Shown: in pieces, positions 22,613 to 22,963 of the stretch
Position numbering within the stretch: the first letter of the stretch is position 1
How the letters are laid out: the number at the start of each line of letters is the position of its first letter
NCBI GenBank assembly: GCA_902795745.1
Contig: CADBMG010000091.1
Coordinates: 1 to 22,963 of the forward strand
Length of the DNA: 22,963 nt
Source of the DNA: an uncultured Pseudomonadota bacterium
Lineage (GTDB): Bacteria; Pseudomonadota; Alphaproteobacteria; RF32; CAG-239
Direction of reading: 5' to 3'
Program-made: the position numbers and the translations under genes
The notes under the pieces: generated by a model
The model's database searches: none
What the model was told of the DNA's origin: nothing
Seen by the model: the letters and a program-made list of their open reading frames with translations, nothing else

Positions 22613-22963
22613 TCAGAGTTTGATTTCAATCATTGGAATAACTCCCTTGGTTCGGCACTGATAGTTCCAAGTCGAAACATCTCTCTCAGAAAACTTTTCT
22701 ACCCATACGCAGTAGTCTTCGTTGACAGATGAACTGAACAAGGCTAACCAATCAACGTTGATGTTAACTACCTGTTGCCAAGAATAAAACACCTTGTTAG
22801 ATGGTCCAAGAATCTGACACAACTCAGCCTTACTGGGTAAAAAAGCCTCACCTTTTTGCACCCCAAATCCTTGATAGTCAGTACAGAATTGCACTGCCGG
22901 CAAATCTTTCTGTTCGGCAGCTGCGGCTTGAAGCAAGAATTGTGTTGCCTCCTTACCCGATAA
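22613..22963 (-). CDS. C-terminal part of a DUF1566-like protein, 5'-truncated by the window edge
   Basis: The frame is open to the window end, giving 116 visible residues with no true start; the TTG at 22936 is internal because the upstream residues (GKEATQFLLQAAAAEQ) continue the domain. The pattern AVQFCTDYQGFG, EAFLPSKAELCQIL, then FSSS and a closing VIPMIEI resembles DUF1566, a beta-rich module often in secreted or surface proteins where LPSxxEL and WSSS-like motifs recur. Here the Trp before SSS is replaced (LFSSS). Four cysteines are present. The full protein is likely much longer. Confidence 0.5.
   Translation of the reverse strand, partial: LSGKEATQFLLQAAAAEQKDLPAVQFCTDYQGFGVQKGEAFLPSKAELCQILGPSNKVFYSWQQVVNINVDWLALFSSSVNEDYCVWVEKFSERDVSTWNYQCRTKGVIPMIEIKL

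Overview
This AT-rich window looks like chromosomal DNA of an alphaproteobacterium, possibly one of the low-GC, host-associated lineages. The assignment rests on gene content: an SRP RNA-dnaX-ybaB-recR run, a short 4.5S-type SRP RNA, a single LolC/E-type permease beside LolD, a short FtsB, a DUF3137-like protein, and a penicillin-binding-protein activator divergent from rsmI-yraN. TGA, TAA and TAG all act as stops, so the standard bacterial code applies. Most genes have AGGAG-type ribosome binding sites, and several start at GTG or TTG.

Left part (1-4324, + strand). The window opens inside a comM-type AAA+ gene. Fourteen bases after it comes a large secreted protein with three CxxC-bearing tandem repeats and a C-terminal HtrA/trypsin-like domain whose three catalytic positions all appear substituted. 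After a terminator follow two tandem type IV pilin-like genes with Arg at mature position +1. A bidirectional terminator closes the block.

Middle left (4311-8256). Two unrecognised genes flank an ankyrin-repeat protein with a very acidic tail, all on the - strand. A divergent AT-rich promoter region separates them from a two-TM DUF3137-like membrane protein.

Envelope and division block (8349-15762). The + strand carries a lolC/E-lolD pair for lipoprotein release and an ftsB-like divisome gene. The - strand carries xseA, uppP and a dsbD-like reductase, closely spaced and probably one operon. An AsmA-like membrane protein follows on the + strand with a clear sigma-70 promoter and a terminator shared with the next operon.

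Replication and repair block (15783-18699, - strand). An SRP RNA gene lies just upstream of dnaX, ybaB and recR. dnaX contains a run of ten A residues right after clamp-loader domain III. Both alternative frames stop within five codons of the run, the expected layout for a programmed slippage site that would give a gamma-like short form as well as tau.

Right part (18713-22963). A lipoprotein activator of penicillin-binding proteins is divergent from rsmI-yraN. Next comes the least explained stretch, 21414-21646. On the - strand it has a candidate promoter, several hairpins, an intrinsic terminator and a 41-codon ORF with a strong ribosome binding site. Two upstream 8-base segments are exactly complementary to that site. 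It looks like a regulated leader or small RNA and is my best candidate for something undescribed. A rhamnan-synthesis-F-like gene and the 3' end of a DUF1566-like gene finish the window. I see no tRNA, insertion sequence, CRISPR array or phage genes.
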